Source: Cupriavidus sp. WGlv3 (GTDB lineage: Bacteria; Pseudomonadota; Gammaproteobacteria; Burkholderiales; Burkholderiaceae). From it: a stretch of 64,000 nucleotides of DNA. Where the stretch lies: NCBI RefSeq assembly GCF_023952475.1, contig NZ_JALHRX010000002.1:124001-188000 (forward strand), in the 5' to 3' direction. A program made the translations under genes and the position numbers. Every line of letters starts with the position of its first letter. The first letter of the stretch is position 1. Positions 53,955 through 62,238 of the stretch are shown here, in pieces. Below the pieces are notes generated by a model. That model was not told where the DNA came from. It worked only from the letters and a program-made list of their open reading frames with translations, and searched no databases.

Positions 53955-54773
53955 CTACTTGCCAGTGAAGTTCGCTTGCCGCCTCTCAATAAAGTGAGCG
54001 ACGCCTTCCCTGAAGTCCTCGCTCTGGATGCTGTCGAACATCTCGGCGTTGGCCATGCGCGTCGCCTCCGCCAACGACTGGAAGGGCTGCTCCCACATCT
54101 GACGCTTCATCACGCGGATGGAACGGGGCGAGACATTGCGGGCAAGATCGTCGGCATAGTCCAGCGTCTGGTCCAACAGATCGTCTGGTTCGAACACACG
54201 GTCGACCAGGCCAATGCGCAACGCCTCGTCGGCCAGCACCTTGCGCGCAGAGTACAGCAGGTCCGCCGCATGACCGGGGCCGACCACGCGCGGCAGCAGC
54301 CACGAGATGCCGTGTTCGGCAATGAGGCCGCGGCGGGCGAAGGCCGTGCTGAACGCGGTGCTGCTGCTGGCAAAGCGCATGTCGCTGTAGAGGGCAAACA
54401 CCAGCCCCAAACCCGCTGCCGCGCCGTTGATGGCTGCGATCACGGGCTTGCGCATGGCCGGAAAGTAGCCATAGCGCGTCTGGTAGTCGGCGCGCCGGTT
54501 CATGTCGAACGGCCGCATCCACTGCGCCCCGCGAATATCATCCGGCGGCAGCACCTCGAGTTCGTTGATGTCCATGCCTGCGCAGAAGCCCTTGCCTGCC
54601 CCGGTCAGCACCACCACGCGGATACTGTCGTCGCGGTCGACGGCTTCCATGGTCTCGCGCAATTGCGCCTCCATGACCTTGGTCAGCGCATTCAACTTGT
54701 CGGGGCGGTTCATGGTCACGACGGCGATGTGCTCGCCCTTGCCTGCGCGGGTAAAAGTAATCTGATTTTCCAT
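53955..54773 (-). CDS. Enoyl-CoA hydratase/isomerase family protein
   Basis: The 272-residue crotonase-fold protein has IAVVTMNRPDKLNALTKVME, the oxyanion-hole segment FCAGMDINELE, and NGAAAGLGLVFALYSDMRFA. The second acid segment reads ARRGLIAEHGISWLLPRVVG, which matches hydratases with a Glu-His-Gly-type loop. It is the last gene of the leftward operon headed by the Bug gene at 60089. The ATG at 54773 follows AAGGAAG. Two different crotonase proteins in one operon suggest hydration and a second CoA-ester step. Third codon positions are less GC-biased than in the left half of the window. Confidence 0.9.
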   Translation of the reverse strand: MENQITFTRAGKGEHIAVVTMNRPDKLNALTKVMEAQLRETMEAVDRDDSIRVVVLTGAGKGFCAGMDINELEVLPPDDIRGAQWMRPFDMNRRADYQTRYGYFPAMRKPVIAAINGAAAGLGLVFALYSDMRFASSSTAFSTAFARRGLIAEHGISWLLPRVVGPGHAADLLYSARKVLADEALRIGLVDRVFEPDDLLDQTLDYADDLARNVSPRSIRVMKRQMWEQPFQSLAEATRMANAEMFDSIQSEDFREGVAHFIERRQANFTGK

Positions 54774-54809
54774 GTCGGACTTCCTTTGTGCTTGCTTCGG
54801 GTTGCCTGC

Positions 54810-56240
54810 TTATGCCTGGAGGGCGGAGGCGGGCAGCTGGATCGATTTCGGCTCCAGGAACTCTTCGAGCCCGTAGATGCCGCCCTCGCGTCCCACGCCG
54901 GACATGCCGAAGCCTCCGAACGGCGCCGCCGGGTTGAAACGGGCGCCATTGACGTCGACCTGCCCAGCCCGCAGCGCATTGGCGACGTCAAGTGCCGTCG
55001 CGTCAGGCCCCCAGACAGTAGCCGCAAGCCCGTAGGCAGTGCCGTTGGCAAGCGCGATCGCTTCGTCGACGGTGTCGTAGCTCAATACCGCCAGCACTGG
55101 ACCGAAGACTTCCTCATTTGCCAGGCGGCTGTCGGGCGCGACGTTGCCGAAGATGGTCGGGGCAACAAAATACCCTGAAGTGGGCACCGGCGCCTCGGAG
55201 CCACCGGCAATCCGGTCGAAGCCGGCACGCTCCGCCTCGGCGATGTGGGTCAGCACGCGTTCACGTTGCTGTGCCGACAATAGTGGGCCGATGCGGGTTC
55301 CGGGTTCGGCGGGATCGCCCGGCGTCATGGCGGCAGCGGCATCGGCAAGCAGTTGCCGGCATTGCGCATAGGTTTCGCGCGCCACGATGAGCCGGGTCGT
55401 CGCGCTGCAAGTCTGGCCTGAATTGAGGAAGCACGAACTGACAGTCGCTTTGACCGCTTGCCCGAGATCCGCGCCGGGCAGCACCACAGCGGCAGACTTG
55501 CCGCCCAACTCCATCGACAGCCGCTTCATGTCACCGGCCGCCGCTGCCGCCACCTTGCGGCCCACCGCCGTTGAGCCGGTGAACGAGACCATTCGGACCT
55601 CCGGATGCGACACTAGCGCTTCACCTACCGCCGCACCGCCGGAAACAATATTGACGACGCCGGGCGGGACACCGGCGGCTTCGCAGGCGGCCATCAGCCG
55701 CACGGTTGCGGACGGGGCCAACTCGGATGGCTTCAGCACCACCGTGCAGCCCGCCAGCAGCGCCGGGGCCAGTTTGGCCGTGATCTGGTGCAGGGGGTAG
55801 TTCCACGGCGTGATCGCTGCGACCACGCCCACAGGCACCATGGTCACGCGAGAGTTACCGACGTCGCTGACAAACCGGAACGTCTCGGCAAGCGCCGCGG
55901 TAGCGCGCCACGCCGCGATCGGCATGTCGACCTGGATGCGTTGTGACAGCTTGAGGGGCATGCCGACTTCGCGCGAAATCTCATTCGCGAGATCCGTCGC
56001 GCAGTCCTCCAGCGCCGCCGCGATGCCGAGCAGATACGATGCCCGCCCGGCGGCACCGATATGCTGCCAGCCCGCTAGCGCTTGCTGCGCCGCCAGCACG
56101 GCGTCAGCGACATCGCTGGCATCGCCGAGATGGACCTGCGCCAGTGGCGCCTCGGTCGCTGAGTCGCGCACGAGAATCGTTTCTTTATGGCGAACTGTGC
56201 GCCGCGCGCCGCCAATATAGTGTTCGTTCAGTTGTTTCAC
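54810..56240 (-). CDS. Aldehyde dehydrogenase family protein
   Basis: The 476-residue enzyme has TPWNYPLHQITAKLAPALLA, the loop FTGSTAVGRKVAA, general base E244 in MELGGKSA and nucleophile C278 in NSGQTCSATTR, plus FGGFGMSGVGREGG near the end. It should oxidise an aldehyde released by the CoA-ester chemistry of this operon to the acid. The start is GTG at 56240, overlapping the stop of the preceding hydratase as GTGA, with GGGAG upstream. It is distinct from the aldehyde dehydrogenase at 26704. An aromatic or branched aldehyde is possible. Confidence 0.92.
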   Translation of the reverse strand: MKQLNEHYIGGARRTVRHKETILVRDSATEAPLAQVHLGDASDVADAVLAAQQALAGWQHIGAAGRASYLLGIAAALEDCATDLANEISREVGMPLKLSQRIQVDMPIAAWRATAALAETFRFVSDVGNSRVTMVPVGVVAAITPWNYPLHQITAKLAPALLAGCTVVLKPSELAPSATVRLMAACEAAGVPPGVVNIVSGGAAVGEALVSHPEVRMVSFTGSTAVGRKVAAAAAGDMKRLSMELGGKSAAVVLPGADLGQAVKATVSSCFLNSGQTCSATTRLIVARETYAQCRQLLADAAAAMTPGDPAEPGTRIGPLLSAQQRERVLTHIAEAERAGFDRIAGGSEAPVPTSGYFVAPTIFGNVAPDSRLANEEVFGPVLAVLSYDTVDEAIALANGTAYGLAATVWGPDATALDVANALRAGQVDVNGARFNPAAPFGGFGMSGVGREGGIYGLEEFLEPKSIQLPASALQA

Positions 56241-57007
56241 TGTGACTCCCTGGTTTTTCGTTGGCTCAGGAACCCGGCCATCACGCGCTGCGGCTCACCA
56301 TCGGCGTAGCATTCCAGCTGGGCGCGAATGCCGGCGACGCAGGCCTCGTCGAAACCCGCTTGCGTCATGGCGCGGAAACGTTGCTTGGAAAGGCGCACGG
56401 CCGTCGGCGGCAGCGCGGCCAGGGTCCGGGCTCGCTCCACGGCGTTCGACATCAGGTCCGCTTCGCTGCACAGCGCGGTCACCAGTCCGACGTCGAAGGC
56501 GCGCTGCCCGTTGATCAGTTCACCCGACAGCGACATCTGCACGTTATGGGTATGGCCGACGTGCAGTGTCATCAGGTACGACCCGACGATGCTCGCCAGC
56601 CCCGCCTTGACCTCAGGCTGGCCCCAACGGCTGTCCGGCGTGGCCAGCCGCCAGTCCGCGCACAAGGCAAGCTGGAAGCCCGCGCCTGCGGCCACGCCGC
56701 GCACGGCGGCCACGCAAGGCTTGTCCAGCTCGCGCACGGCCTGGTACATCGCCCGTTGCCGGTTCAGCCAGGGAACGATCTGCTGCCACGTCACCGCGGC
56801 CGCTTCGTCAAGATCCTGTCCGGCGCAGAATGCGCGCTCGCCAGAGCCAGTCAGTACGATGGCGCGTACCGAGGACCGGGCATTGAGACGGCCGAGCGCA
56901 TCGATCAACTGCCCGCGCAACTCGTCATTGACAGCGTTCATCCGCGCCGGCCGGTTCAGCGTGACGATCGCGATGTCGTCATCCTGTTTGACTTGTATGG
57001 CTTCCAT
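56237..57007 (-). CDS. Enoyl-CoA hydratase/isomerase family protein
   Basis: The 256-residue crotonase-fold protein shows IAIVTLNRPARMNAVNDELR, the oxyanion segment AFCAGQDLDEAA, and VAAGAGFQLALCADWRLATP. The second half reads WGQPEVKAGLASIVGSYLM, the E-V-x-x-G pattern of hydratases or lyases. It lies 3 bp after the acyl-CoA synthetase stop and overlaps the aldehyde dehydrogenase start, so synthetase, hydratase and dehydrogenase should be made together. This order resembles hydroxycinnamate pathways that go from acid to CoA ester to aldehyde to acid; the substrate here is unproven. Confidence 0.9.
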   Translation of the reverse strand: MEAIQVKQDDDIAIVTLNRPARMNAVNDELRGQLIDALGRLNARSSVRAIVLTGSGERAFCAGQDLDEAAAVTWQQIVPWLNRQRAMYQAVRELDKPCVAAVRGVAAGAGFQLALCADWRLATPDSRWGQPEVKAGLASIVGSYLMTLHVGHTHNVQMSLSGELINGQRAFDVGLVTALCSEADLMSNAVERARTLAALPPTAVRLSKQRFRAMTQAGFDEACVAGIRAQLECYADGEPQRVMAGFLSQRKTRESQ

Positions 57008-57010
57008 GTT

Positions 57011-59092
57011 TCAGTGTTCCTGCAGTTCCATGACGGCATCGACCGCCACCGCACCTTCACCGGCAGCCATCACCATCAGCGGGTTGATGTCGACCGATTT
57101 CAGCGCGGTCCGGTGACGCAGCGCCCAGTTGCCCAGCGCCACGGCGGCTGTCGCCATCGCATCCAGATCGAGTGCCGGGATATCGCGATAGCCCTTAAAG
57201 AGCGGCGCCAGGCGCAGCCGTGCGCAGGCCGCCTTCACGTCCTCGGCGGTAAAGGGCGCCAGCAGCGTGACGATGTCCTTGCGCAATTCGAGCAACGTAC
57301 CGCCCTCACCGATCATCACCAGCGGTCCGAACACGGGATCGACCGAGACGCCCAGCGCGAATTCGTGGCGGCCCTTGACCATCGCCGCGACCACCACGCA
57401 CCGCGACGCCACACCAAGCCGCTGCAGTTTTTCGAAGCAATCCTGCGCGGCCCTTGCTGCGCCTGCTGCATCGGTGAGGCGCAGATGCACCAGACCGTGT
57501 TCGCTCTTGTGCGGCACTTCGGCCGCACAGCCCTTGACCACCACGGGAACGCCTCCGAGCGCCCCGAATGCAGCCACCGCCTCCTCGACACTGGTGCACA
57601 GGCGATATGGCACCACCGGTAGGCCGGCTTCGGCGAGCAGCGCCAGGCTGCGTGCCTCGTCCTGCAAGCCGCTGCCAGCAAGCGGGGCGGTGCGGGGCCA
57701 GCCCGCGTTGACAGCGGCCGCTTCCAGGCGATGGTGCGCGGCATACTGGGCCAGCGCCGCGACGGCATCGGCCTCGGTCACGAACACAGGCACGCCGTGC
57801 CTGACAAACACCTCGCGCACGGTCTGTTGCGGTGCGCTGGCCACCAGCGGCTTGCCCTGCGCCGTGCTGAATGACGCGGCATCGCGGGCCAGCGCCTCGA
57901 CGTCGTAGCCGGGGCCAGCCACCGGTATGCCGACCATCACCATGTCGGCTTGCGGGTCGGCGCCCAGCGCGTGGAGCACGCGGGGGAACATGTCCCCCTT
58001 GCCCAGCAGCGCCGCCGTCATGTCGAGCGGGTTGCTGGCGGTGCCGAATTCCGGAAGGATCGCGCCCAGTTCACCGAGCGTTGCGGGCTGCAGTTCCGCC
58101 AGCGGCAGCGCATGCCGCTCTGCCAGGTCGGCCGCCATCACACCGACGGCGCCGCTATGGCTCATCACGACCGTCCTGCCCTGCCCCGCCGCGTGCCCTT
58201 GCAGGTACAGCGGCACGGCCCGGACCAGTTCGCCGATATCGCCGGCGCGCCAGATACCGTGGCGGGCCAGAAACGCATCGATCGCCGCGTCGTTGCCCAC
58301 CAGCGCGCCGGTATGCGAGGCCGCCGCCTGCGCGCCGCGCTGGCTGTTGCCGGCCTTGATCGCCACAATGCTGGCGCCGCGTGCCCGCGCCAGCTCAGCC
58401 GCCTGGGCAAGTTGCGCCGGGTCCGAGATCGATTCGAGATAGACCAGGATCAGCCGCACGTCTGCGTCGGTGGCCACCGCTGCCGCCAGCGCGCAGGCAT
58501 CGAGATCGGCGTCGTTGCCGGTGGCGACCAGGTAGCGCACGCCGTAACCGGACTGCCGCAACAACGCGTAGGGCATGACGCTGGCTGCACCGCTTTGGCT
58601 GATGATTGCGATCGGGCCGTCCTGCGGCGCGACTTCCATGAACATCGTGGAAAAGTTCAGTACCGCCCCGCTGGCGAAGTTAGCGGTACCCTGCGCGTTG
58701 GGGCCTACCAGCCGCATCCCGCTTGCGTTAGCCACACTAACCAGCTCCTGCTGGCGTTGCCGGCCCGCCGCGCCGGTTTCGGCAAACCCCGACGCCATGA
58801 TCACCGCAGCCTTGACTCCTGCCTCGGCACATCGCCGCACCTGCTCAAGCGCGGCTTCGCCCGACACGGCGATCACCGCAGCATCCGGCGCCTTGCCGAT
58901 CGCGCCGAGATCGGGATAGGCGCGATACCCCTGGATGGTCGAGCGCGCCGGGTTCACCGGGAAGACTTCACCCTGGTAGCCGAAGGTACGCATGTAGTGG
59001 ATCGGCCGGCCACCCACCTTGTTGCGATTGTCCGAGGCGCCGATCACGGCGACCGATGCGGGCGAAAATAGCGATTTGAAAGTCTCAGTCAA
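57011..59092 (-). CDS. ADP-forming acyl-CoA synthetase (acetate-CoA ligase family)
   Basis: The 693-residue protein joins an N-terminal SucD-like CoA-binding half (LFSPASVAVIGASDNRNKVG; SGFAETGAAGRQRQ; IISQSGAASVMPYALLRQSG) to a C-terminal ATP-grasp half (VPVVVKGCAAEVPHKSEHGL). The phosphohistidine site is ASHTGALVGND. It makes acyl-CoA with formation of ADP. The start is TTG at 59092 with GGGAG six bases upstream, and it overlaps the Bug stop by 8 bp. The Sphingobium feruloyl-CoA synthetase FerA belongs to this superfamily, so aromatic acids are plausible substrates, but this is inference. Confidence 0.9.
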   Translation of the reverse strand: MTETFKSLFSPASVAVIGASDNRNKVGGRPIHYMRTFGYQGEVFPVNPARSTIQGYRAYPDLGAIGKAPDAAVIAVSGEAALEQVRRCAEAGVKAAVIMASGFAETGAAGRQRQQELVSVANASGMRLVGPNAQGTANFASGAVLNFSTMFMEVAPQDGPIAIISQSGAASVMPYALLRQSGYGVRYLVATGNDADLDACALAAAVATDADVRLILVYLESISDPAQLAQAAELARARGASIVAIKAGNSQRGAQAAASHTGALVGNDAAIDAFLARHGIWRAGDIGELVRAVPLYLQGHAAGQGRTVVMSHSGAVGVMAADLAERHALPLAELQPATLGELGAILPEFGTASNPLDMTAALLGKGDMFPRVLHALGADPQADMVMVGIPVAGPGYDVEALARDAASFSTAQGKPLVASAPQQTVREVFVRHGVPVFVTEADAVAALAQYAAHHRLEAAAVNAGWPRTAPLAGSGLQDEARSLALLAEAGLPVVPYRLCTSVEEAVAAFGALGGVPVVVKGCAAEVPHKSEHGLVHLRLTDAAGAARAAQDCFEKLQRLGVASRCVVVAAMVKGRHEFALGVSVDPVFGPLVMIGEGGTLLELRKDIVTLLAPFTAEDVKAACARLRLAPLFKGYRDIPALDLDAMATAAVALGNWALRHRTALKSVDINPLMVMAAGEGAVAVDAVMELQEH

Positions 59093-60089
59093 GGGTCGCT
59101 CCCGATGCCTTGACCACCGACGACCATTTGCCTGCGTCGTGCTGGATCAATTTCGAAAAATCGGCGGGGGTGCCGGGCAGCGGTCGCGCGCCGAGTGCGG
59201 CAAGCTGGCTCTGAACTTGCGTCTGAGCAAGCATCTTCTGCAGTTCACTGTTCAGGCGGTGGATTACGTCAGGCGTGGTCCCCTTCGGCGCGGACAGGCC
59301 GAACCAGATCGTCACGTCAAAGCCTGGCAGGCCTGCCTCGGCAATGGTCGGCACCTTCGGCAACGCTTCCGAGCGGCGGGCGCCCGTGACGCCCAGCGCC
59401 TTGACCTTGCCGCTGCTGATGTACTGGACCTGGCTCGATACCGTATCGAACATCATCGAGATGCGGCCACCGAGCAGATCGGTAAAGGCGGCCCCCGACC
59501 CTTTGTATGGCACATGAACGATATCGATCCCGGCCATCGACTTGAACAGTTCGCCCGACAGATGGTTGGAACTGCCATTACCGGCCGAGCCGAATGTCAG
59601 CGTGCCGGGCTTTTGTTTGGCCAGCGCAACCAGCTCCTTGACGTTGCTGACCGACAAGCTATTGGGGACCACCAACACATTGACCGTCGAGGCCACCGAT
59701 CCCACTGCATCAAACGATTTGAGTGGGTCCACCTTCAGCGACCGGTAGAGCGCAGGATTGATCGCCATCGTGCCAGTGGTGGAAAAAAACAGCGTGTAGC
59801 CGTCCGGTGCCGCTTGGGCTACCGCTTCGGTGGCAATGGTGCCGCCCGCGCCGCCGCGGTTGTCGATTACCACGGGCTGACCCAGCTGCTGTGATAGGTG
59901 CTGGCCAATGAGGCGCGCCATCGCGTCGGTCGGCCCACCTGCTGGAAAGGGCACGACCAGGCGAAGCGGCTTGGACGGATAACCTGTTGCGGCGCTGGCC
60001 GTGGCGCAAAAGGCAAACGGGGCTGCGGTGAGGATTAAAGCGCACACCGGCGACCGGATTGCGCGGAATACAGCAGAAAACTGCGGCAT
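59085..60089 (-). CDS. Bug/TctC-type periplasmic solute-binding protein
   Basis: The 334-residue precursor has a signal peptide (MPQFSAVFRAIRSPVCALIL, cleavage near ASA-ATGYPSKP). Family marks are YPSKPLRLVVPFPAGGPTDA, NRGGAGGTIATEAVAQAAPD and HVPYKGSGAAFTDLLGGRI. I start it at 60089, where GGAGA lies six bases upstream; an ATG 12 bp further up is also possible. First gene of the leftward catabolic operon, divergent from the LysR gene at 60215. It should bind the organic acid that the following CoA synthetase activates. No Tct permease is adjacent. Confidence 0.9.
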   Translation of the reverse strand: MPQFSAVFRAIRSPVCALILTAAPFAFCATASAATGYPSKPLRLVVPFPAGGPTDAMARLIGQHLSQQLGQPVVIDNRGGAGGTIATEAVAQAAPDGYTLFFSTTGTMAINPALYRSLKVDPLKSFDAVGSVASTVNVLVVPNSLSVSNVKELVALAKQKPGTLTFGSAGNGSSNHLSGELFKSMAGIDIVHVPYKGSGAAFTDLLGGRISMMFDTVSSQVQYISSGKVKALGVTGARRSEALPKVPTIAEAGLPGFDVTIWFGLSAPKGTTPDVIHRLNSELQKMLAQTQVQSQLAALGARPLPGTPADFSKLIQHDAGKWSSVVKASGATLD

Positions 60090-60183
60090 TGTCGTCTCCA
60101 TATATCTGTCTTCCTTCTCTCTTACCGGAAGAAGTGGTTGGAGTGTATGGAGTCCCGCGTCAATCCAACAGAGTAGAATCTTC

Positions 60184-60196
60184 GATATCAGATATC
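60184..60196. promoter_or_regulatory. GATATC direct/inverted dyad in the divergent LysR-Bug promoter
   Basis: GATATC-A-GATATC is a 13-bp palindrome (each GATATC is itself a palindrome) between the divergent Bug and LysR genes, 19 bp before the LysR start. It includes a T-N11-A type spacing, as LysR regulators prefer. It could be the site where the regulator represses its own gene. Confidence 0.45.
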
Positions 60197-60214
60197 CACT
60201 TTCTGGATGGTTCC

Positions 60215-61120
60215 GTGAATTTAAAGCAACTGGAAACCGTAGTCCTGGTGGCGGAAATGGGTTCCCTCTCCCGCGCAGCGCGGACGCTGGGAATCGCACA
60301 ATCTTTGGTGAGTCGCGGCATCGCCCAGATCGAGGCCGAATGGGGAGACCGGCTGTTCGACCGGACCGGTCGTGGCGTGGTGCTGTCGGAATTCGGCAAG
60401 CGGATCCTTCCGCAGATCGAATTGCTGCTTGCCCAATCCGAGCGACTCAATGATGAAATACGGAACGCAGCCGGGATCCCGTTCGGACTGGTCTGCATCG
60501 GAGTCCTGCCGTCGATGACCCGCCGGCTCGTCCCCGCCTTGTTCGAAGACCTGCGCGCCACGGCACCCGGGGTACGCCTGCGAGTCGTCGAGGGCTTCAG
60601 CGGGCAACTCGATGAGCAGTTGGAATCCGGTCAACTGGATCTCGCAGTCATCAACCGGTATGGCCCCGGACCGCGGCAGGATGAGGAGATCCTTGCCACC
60701 GTTGCCACCTACCTCGTCTGCCCGCCCGGGCATGCGTTGGCAAGCGAGCGCACGGTCGCCTTCCACCGCCTCGGCGGCGTGCCGCTGGTTTTGCCGCCGA
60801 CACCGAATGGCCTTCGCCTTGTCCTTGACCAGCATGCCCGCCAGCAAAACATTGCGCTGGATGTCGCGCTTGAGGTGGAGTCGCTGAACACCATGAAGGA
60901 AGTCGCGTTGTGCGGCCACGCGATGACCATACTGCCGTTGCTTGCCGTCGACGAGGAAATAAGAAACGGCCGGCTGGCCGCTGTCGAGATCGTTGAACCG
61001 GGACTGCCCCGGTCGATAGCGTTGGGCGTTACCCATCACCATCCGATGTCGCGAGCGGCAAAGCTAGTGCTTTCCCGGCTTCGCGCACTGGTGCCGCGCG
61101 TTGCCAGCGGCGGTAGATGA
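60215..61120 (+). CDS. LysR-family transcriptional regulator
   Basis: The 301-residue protein has a winged helix (LKQLETVVLVAEMGSLSRAA, then LGIAQSLVSRGIAQIEAEWG) and a ligand domain with LVCIGVLPSMTRRLVPALFE and GLRLVLDQHARQQNIALDVA. The start is GTG at 60215 with GGATGG upstream; the longer frame runs through the promoter region. It is transcribed divergently from the Bug-ligase-hydratase-dehydrogenase operon, the standard place for its regulator. Its codons use A/T in the third place more often than genes at the left of the window. It should switch the operon on with the pathway substrate or a CoA intermediate. Confidence 0.92.
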   Translation: MNLKQLETVVLVAEMGSLSRAARTLGIAQSLVSRGIAQIEAEWGDRLFDRTGRGVVLSEFGKRILPQIELLLAQSERLNDEIRNAAGIPFGLVCIGVLPSMTRRLVPALFEDLRATAPGVRLRVVEGFSGQLDEQLESGQLDLAVINRYGPGPRQDEEILATVATYLVCPPGHALASERTVAFHRLGGVPLVLPPTPNGLRLVLDQHARQQNIALDVALEVESLNTMKEVALCGHAMTILPLLAVDEEIRNGRLAAVEIVEPGLPRSIALGVTHHHPMSRAAKLVLSRLRALVPRVASGGR

Positions 61121-61288
61121 AGGCACGCACCAAACGACCAGTTAGCAGCACATGCCGGGCCTGGTACAAGAGGAGAGCCATCGAGTCCCTGAACCGCGAG
61201 TTCAAGATTCAATTTACTTCGCGCCGCCTACAGCGCCGACTCTCAGTAGTCGCTCGCGGGGTGATGACGCCATCGCGCCAGATAAAGC

Positions 61289-61308
61289 GGGAGGGCTGGC
61301 GCCCTCCC
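61289..61308 (-). terminator. Hairpin after the AAC(3) gene
   Basis: GGGAGGGC and GCCCTCCC pair around a 4-base loop, 20 bp past the AAC(3) stop. On the minus strand the stem is followed by GCTTTATC, a weak U-run, so termination of the leftward AAC(3) transcript is likely but perhaps leaky. Confidence 0.6.
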
Positions 61309-61327
61309 TTGGCAGAAGCGGCGTCGA

Positions 61328-62155
61328 TCAGCGCCCCGGTTTCGCGGACGGCGCGAAATACTGCTGTTCCAGGTAGCTGACGCCGAACGCCACGATATCC
61401 CGGGCATCGAACAGATAGCAGTGCGCACACCCCACCTGGCCTTCGGTGTGCCGGCCTAAGGGAACATAGGCCCTGGCGATGGTTTCTACCCCGTCCGGCT
61501 GGCCTTCGATGGCAAAGCAATCCAGAATCCCGTTCGAGTCAAAGTCCTCTACGGCCTCCCACACGGTCTGTCCGTCCGCGCCCTGCAGGGGCATCTCATA
61601 TGTGACGCGGCGCTTGCCAGGGATCTTGGCAATGGCCTCGGCGTAGTGAAGGACGGTCAGAGCATCGAGGCCAGCGCCAAGCAACAGCACTTTGCCGCGC
61701 TCGTTAACAAAGCGCTCGATTGGAGAGCACTTGCCAAAGGCTTGACCAAGCCGATGTGGCTCGATCAGGAATCTTGCGCGCGGCCCGAGCGCGACCATGG
61801 AGGCGTCAGGATGGCCGCTTCGCAAGGCGCCCGGGGATGTGGCGAGGTAATGGTTGAGCAAACCGAAGCCGCGATACGTGCCTGCCGTTGCAGGATCGAA
61901 AGGCGGCCAGTTGCGCCGCTGCTGTTCATCCATCTTCGCACCCTGCAGCGTCTCTTCGTAGGGAGACCGGTCCCATGAGGCATAACCTAGCAGCGTGCCT
62001 TCCGGCCCAACGGCGTCGCGAAGTGCTGCCACAAGGGCAACAGCGCCTCCCTCGATAGAACCTATGGCCTTTAGCGAGGCATGTACCATCACAAGGTCGC
62101 CGGCATGGACTCCGAGCGAGCGAAGTTCGCAGGCAATAGTGGTTTGGCTTCGCAT
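61328..62155 (-). CDS. aac(3): Aminoglycoside 3-N-acetyltransferase, AAC(3)-II/III-like
   Basis: The 275-residue enzyme has the family motif VMVHASLKAIGSIEGGAVAL, then GYASWDRSPYEETLQGAKMD, WPPFDPATAGTYRGFGLLNH, HPDASMVALGP and SNGILDCFAIEGQPD, all close to AAC(3)-II/III enzymes as I recall them. These use acetyl-CoA to acetylate the 3-amino group of gentamicin and related drugs. The ATG at 62155 is the start by homology; the upstream 18 codons are an extension. Third codon positions are only about half G/C, unlike most neighbours, so transfer from another genome is likely. No transposase, integron site or second resistance gene is next to it. Confidence 0.85.
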   Translation of the reverse strand: MRSQTTIACELRSLGVHAGDLVMVHASLKAIGSIEGGAVALVAALRDAVGPEGTLLGYASWDRSPYEETLQGAKMDEQQRRNWPPFDPATAGTYRGFGLLNHYLATSPGALRSGHPDASMVALGPRARFLIEPHRLGQAFGKCSPIERFVNERGKVLLLGAGLDALTVLHYAEAIAKIPGKRRVTYEMPLQGADGQTVWEAVEDFDSNGILDCFAIEGQPDGVETIARAYVPLGRHTEGQVGCAHCYLFDARDIVAFGVSYLEQQYFAPSAKPGR

Positions 62156-62238
62156 GTTCCGCTTTCCATGTGCTGATCGGTGCGACGCCGTGCGAGTCTT
62201 TGCCAGCACAAACTCAGGCGTCTACCACGCACACCGCC

